DNA of 64,000 bases, from NCBI GenBank assembly GCA_900473795.1, contig UCMT01000058.1, forward strand, positions 170,709-234,708, read 5' to 3'. A model generated the notes under the pieces. The model was not told where the DNA came from and ran no database searches. It worked only from the letters and a program-made list of their open reading frames with translations. Of this stretch, positions 62,910-64,000 are shown piece by piece (the first letter of the stretch is position 1; each line of letters opens with the position of its first letter). This DNA is from Hyphomicrobiales bacterium. GTDB lineage: Bacteria; Pseudomonadota; Alphaproteobacteria; Rhizobiales; Rhizobiaceae. The position numbers and the translations under genes were made by a program.

Positions 62910-63332
62910 TCACCCGCCGAGATGCAGGACGATCTCGCGCCGGTGCGGCCGGTCGCGGTGTTCGAACAGATAGAGGCCCTGCCAGGTGCCGAGCAGCAGC
63001 CGACCGCCGGCCACTGGAATGCCGATCGAGACCTGCGTCAGCGCCGCCTTGATATGGGCCGGCATGTCGTCGGGTCCTTCCGCCGTGTGGACGATCCAGC
63101 GCATCGACGGATCGGTCGACGGCGGCACCAGCCGCCTGAAGAACTGGTCGAGGTCGCGCTTCACGTCCGGATCGGCATTTTCCTGGATGATGAGTGAACA
63201 GGAGGTGTGGCGGACGAAGACGGTGAGCAGCCCCTCCTCCCGCCCGCTCTCGCGGACAAAGGCCTGCGCCTCCTGGGTGAATTCGTAGAGGCCGGAGCCG
63301 CGGGTGGAGAGCGTGATGATCGTCTGTGGCAT
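62910..63332 (-). CDS. YjbQ family (UPF0047) secondary thiamine-phosphate synthase-like protein
   Basis: 140 residues of the UPF0047/YjbQ family: LTVFVRHTSCSLIIQENADPDVKRDLDQFF near the N-terminus and GTWQGLYLFEHRDRPHRREIVLHL at the C-terminus. Some members show secondary thiamine-phosphate synthase activity in vitro; physiological function is uncertain. His and Asp residues (HTSCS, HRDR) are the family's conserved site. Confidence 0.9.
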   Translation of the reverse strand: MPQTIITLSTRGSGLYEFTQEAQAFVRESGREEGLLTVFVRHTSCSLIIQENADPDVKRDLDQFFRRLVPPSTDPSMRWIVHTAEGPDDMPAHIKAALTQVSIGIPVAGGRLLLGTWQGLYLFEHRDRPHRREIVLHLGG

Positions 63333-63401
63333 TGTCTTTCTTCCGGCCCGCCCGCGGCAATGGCGGGCGGGATTGTCGGTGCGCGTTCAAAAACGGAATG
63401 G

Positions 63402-63755
63402 TCATAGTTCCATGAAGCTCTTGAAGCCACCATAGATCATGCGCTTGCCGTCGAAGGGCATGGTCCATTTGTCGCTCGCAAGCCGCGGATCGGCCATGAC
63501 CTTGGCGTTGATCTGGTCGCGCTCCTCGCGCGAGGGATAGGTGATCCAGGAAAAGACGACGACCTCATCCTCCTTCGCCTGCACGGCGCGCGGAAAGGAG
63601 GTCAGTTCGCCATAGGGCACGTCATCACCGATGCACTCGACATAGGACAAGGCGCCATATTCCTTCCAGACGTCGCCGGCGGTACGGGCCATATGCTTAT
63701 AGGCTTCGATATTGTCTTTCGGCACGGCGAGAACAAATCCATCGACATAATGCAT
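63402..63755 (-). CDS. DUF1428 family protein
   Basis: 117 residues, close to the family norm. YVDGFVLAVPKDNIEAYKHMA and WKEYGALSYVECIGDD are typical; the C-terminus is KWTMPFDGKRMIYGGFKSF. These are small dimeric alpha-beta ferredoxin-like (dabb-type) proteins of unknown function. A shared spacer of about 70 bp separates it from the YjbQ-type gene on the same strand. Confidence 0.9.
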   Translation of the reverse strand: MHYVDGFVLAVPKDNIEAYKHMARTAGDVWKEYGALSYVECIGDDVPYGELTSFPRAVQAKEDEVVVFSWITYPSREERDQINAKVMADPRLASDKWTMPFDGKRMIYGGFKSFMEL

Positions 63756-63894
63756 TTAAGGTTTCCTCCACTGTGAACCATGCCAAGCGAAATGGCGCGG
63801 CAAGCCGGATCGTCAACCGAGGGGATAGAGAAAAGGCGACAGTACGCAGTGCTTCTTGCCGTCGCGGCGATAGCGGCGCGGCGCGTCTCCTTCT

Positions 63895-63970
63895 CCCGTT
63901 GTTTCCGAGCCAGCGGCCCCCTCATCTGTCCTTCGGACATCTTCTCCCCGCCGGGGCGAAGAGGGAGCGA
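63895..63970. repeat. Rhizobial intergenic mosaic repeat fragment
   Basis: CCTCATCTGTCCTTCGGACATCTTCTCCCCGCCGGGGCGAAGAGGG carries GTCC-TTC-GGAC and CCCCG-CCG-GGGC palindromes. It resembles intergenic elements of the RIME type. The remainder of 63756-64000 holds no gene. Confidence 0.45.
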
Positions 63971-64000
63971 GCGGCAACGTCCACGCGCGAAAAATTCGCC

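Noticed and set aside
1..64000. CRISPR array
   Set aside because: No series of short direct repeats with regular unique spacers was seen; the repeats present are palindromic intergenic elements.

Overview
The window reads as a high-GC alphaproteobacterial chromosome or chromid, most likely from the Rhizobiaceae (genus not resolvable by eye). The main reasons are the pcaDCHGB order with a divergent pcaQ and an ATAAC-type PcaQ half-site pair, intergenic mosaic repeats of the rhizobial RIME type, and a biuret hydrolase whose D-K-C triad spacing matches the one I recall for the Rhizobium leguminosarum enzyme. Most of the window is catabolic operons for unusual nitrogen and carbon sources, interrupted by one accessory surface-glycan region.

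Layout. 1-5.6 kb: the end of a membrane sensor gene, then pcaQ divergent from pcaDCHGB (protocatechuate to beta-ketoadipate enol-lactone and onwards). 5.7-9.4 kb: a DEAD-box RNA helicase and a TadG-like pilus/von Willebrand protein. 9.4-22.7 kb: accessory region with two TPR-GT41 glycosyltransferases, a GT2-like transferase, a small membrane protein, a ureohydrolase, a GFA protein beside an aconitase remnant, then APS kinase, a GT, a 2OG-oxygenase-like protein, a sulfotransferase and a polysaccharide pyruvyl transferase. It also carries decayed gene tails and a Tn3-family transposase remnant. 22.8-32.7 kb: methylated-amine catabolism (dmmDABC, tmm, tdm, APC permease), predicted to take trimethylamine through TMAO and dimethylamine to methylamine. 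32.9-42.3 kb: a GntR regulator and an operon for a BMP-type ABC importer, biuret hydrolase, a second isochorismatase-like hydrolase, a cupin and allophanate hydrolase. 42.4-51.1 kb: an operon encoding a two-polypeptide Rieske oxygenase, a GST-like protein, an 8-oxoguanine-deaminase-like amidohydrolase and a second BMP-type importer. 51.2-59.6 kb: a LacI regulator and a sugar ABC importer with a TIM-barrel isomerase/epimerase and a GMC oxidoreductase. 59.6-64 kb: tRNA-Ile2(CAU) and small housekeeping or hypothetical genes.

How the genes work together. Three adjacent modules release ammonium or one-carbon units from small nitrogen compounds (methylamines, biuret/possibly triuret, probably a methylated purine), each with its own transporter. 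The most interesting candidate for an undescribed system is the 42.9-51.1 kb operon. There the Rieske cluster and the mononuclear-iron site of one oxygenase lie on separate adjacent genes, followed by a GST-like gene, a purine-deaminase-like amidohydrolase and a nucleoside-type importer. This is reminiscent of NdmC/NdmD/NdmE N7-demethylation of methylxanthine and suggests 7-methylguanine or 7-methylxanthine salvage. All functional assignments come from reading sequence motifs; no database search was run.
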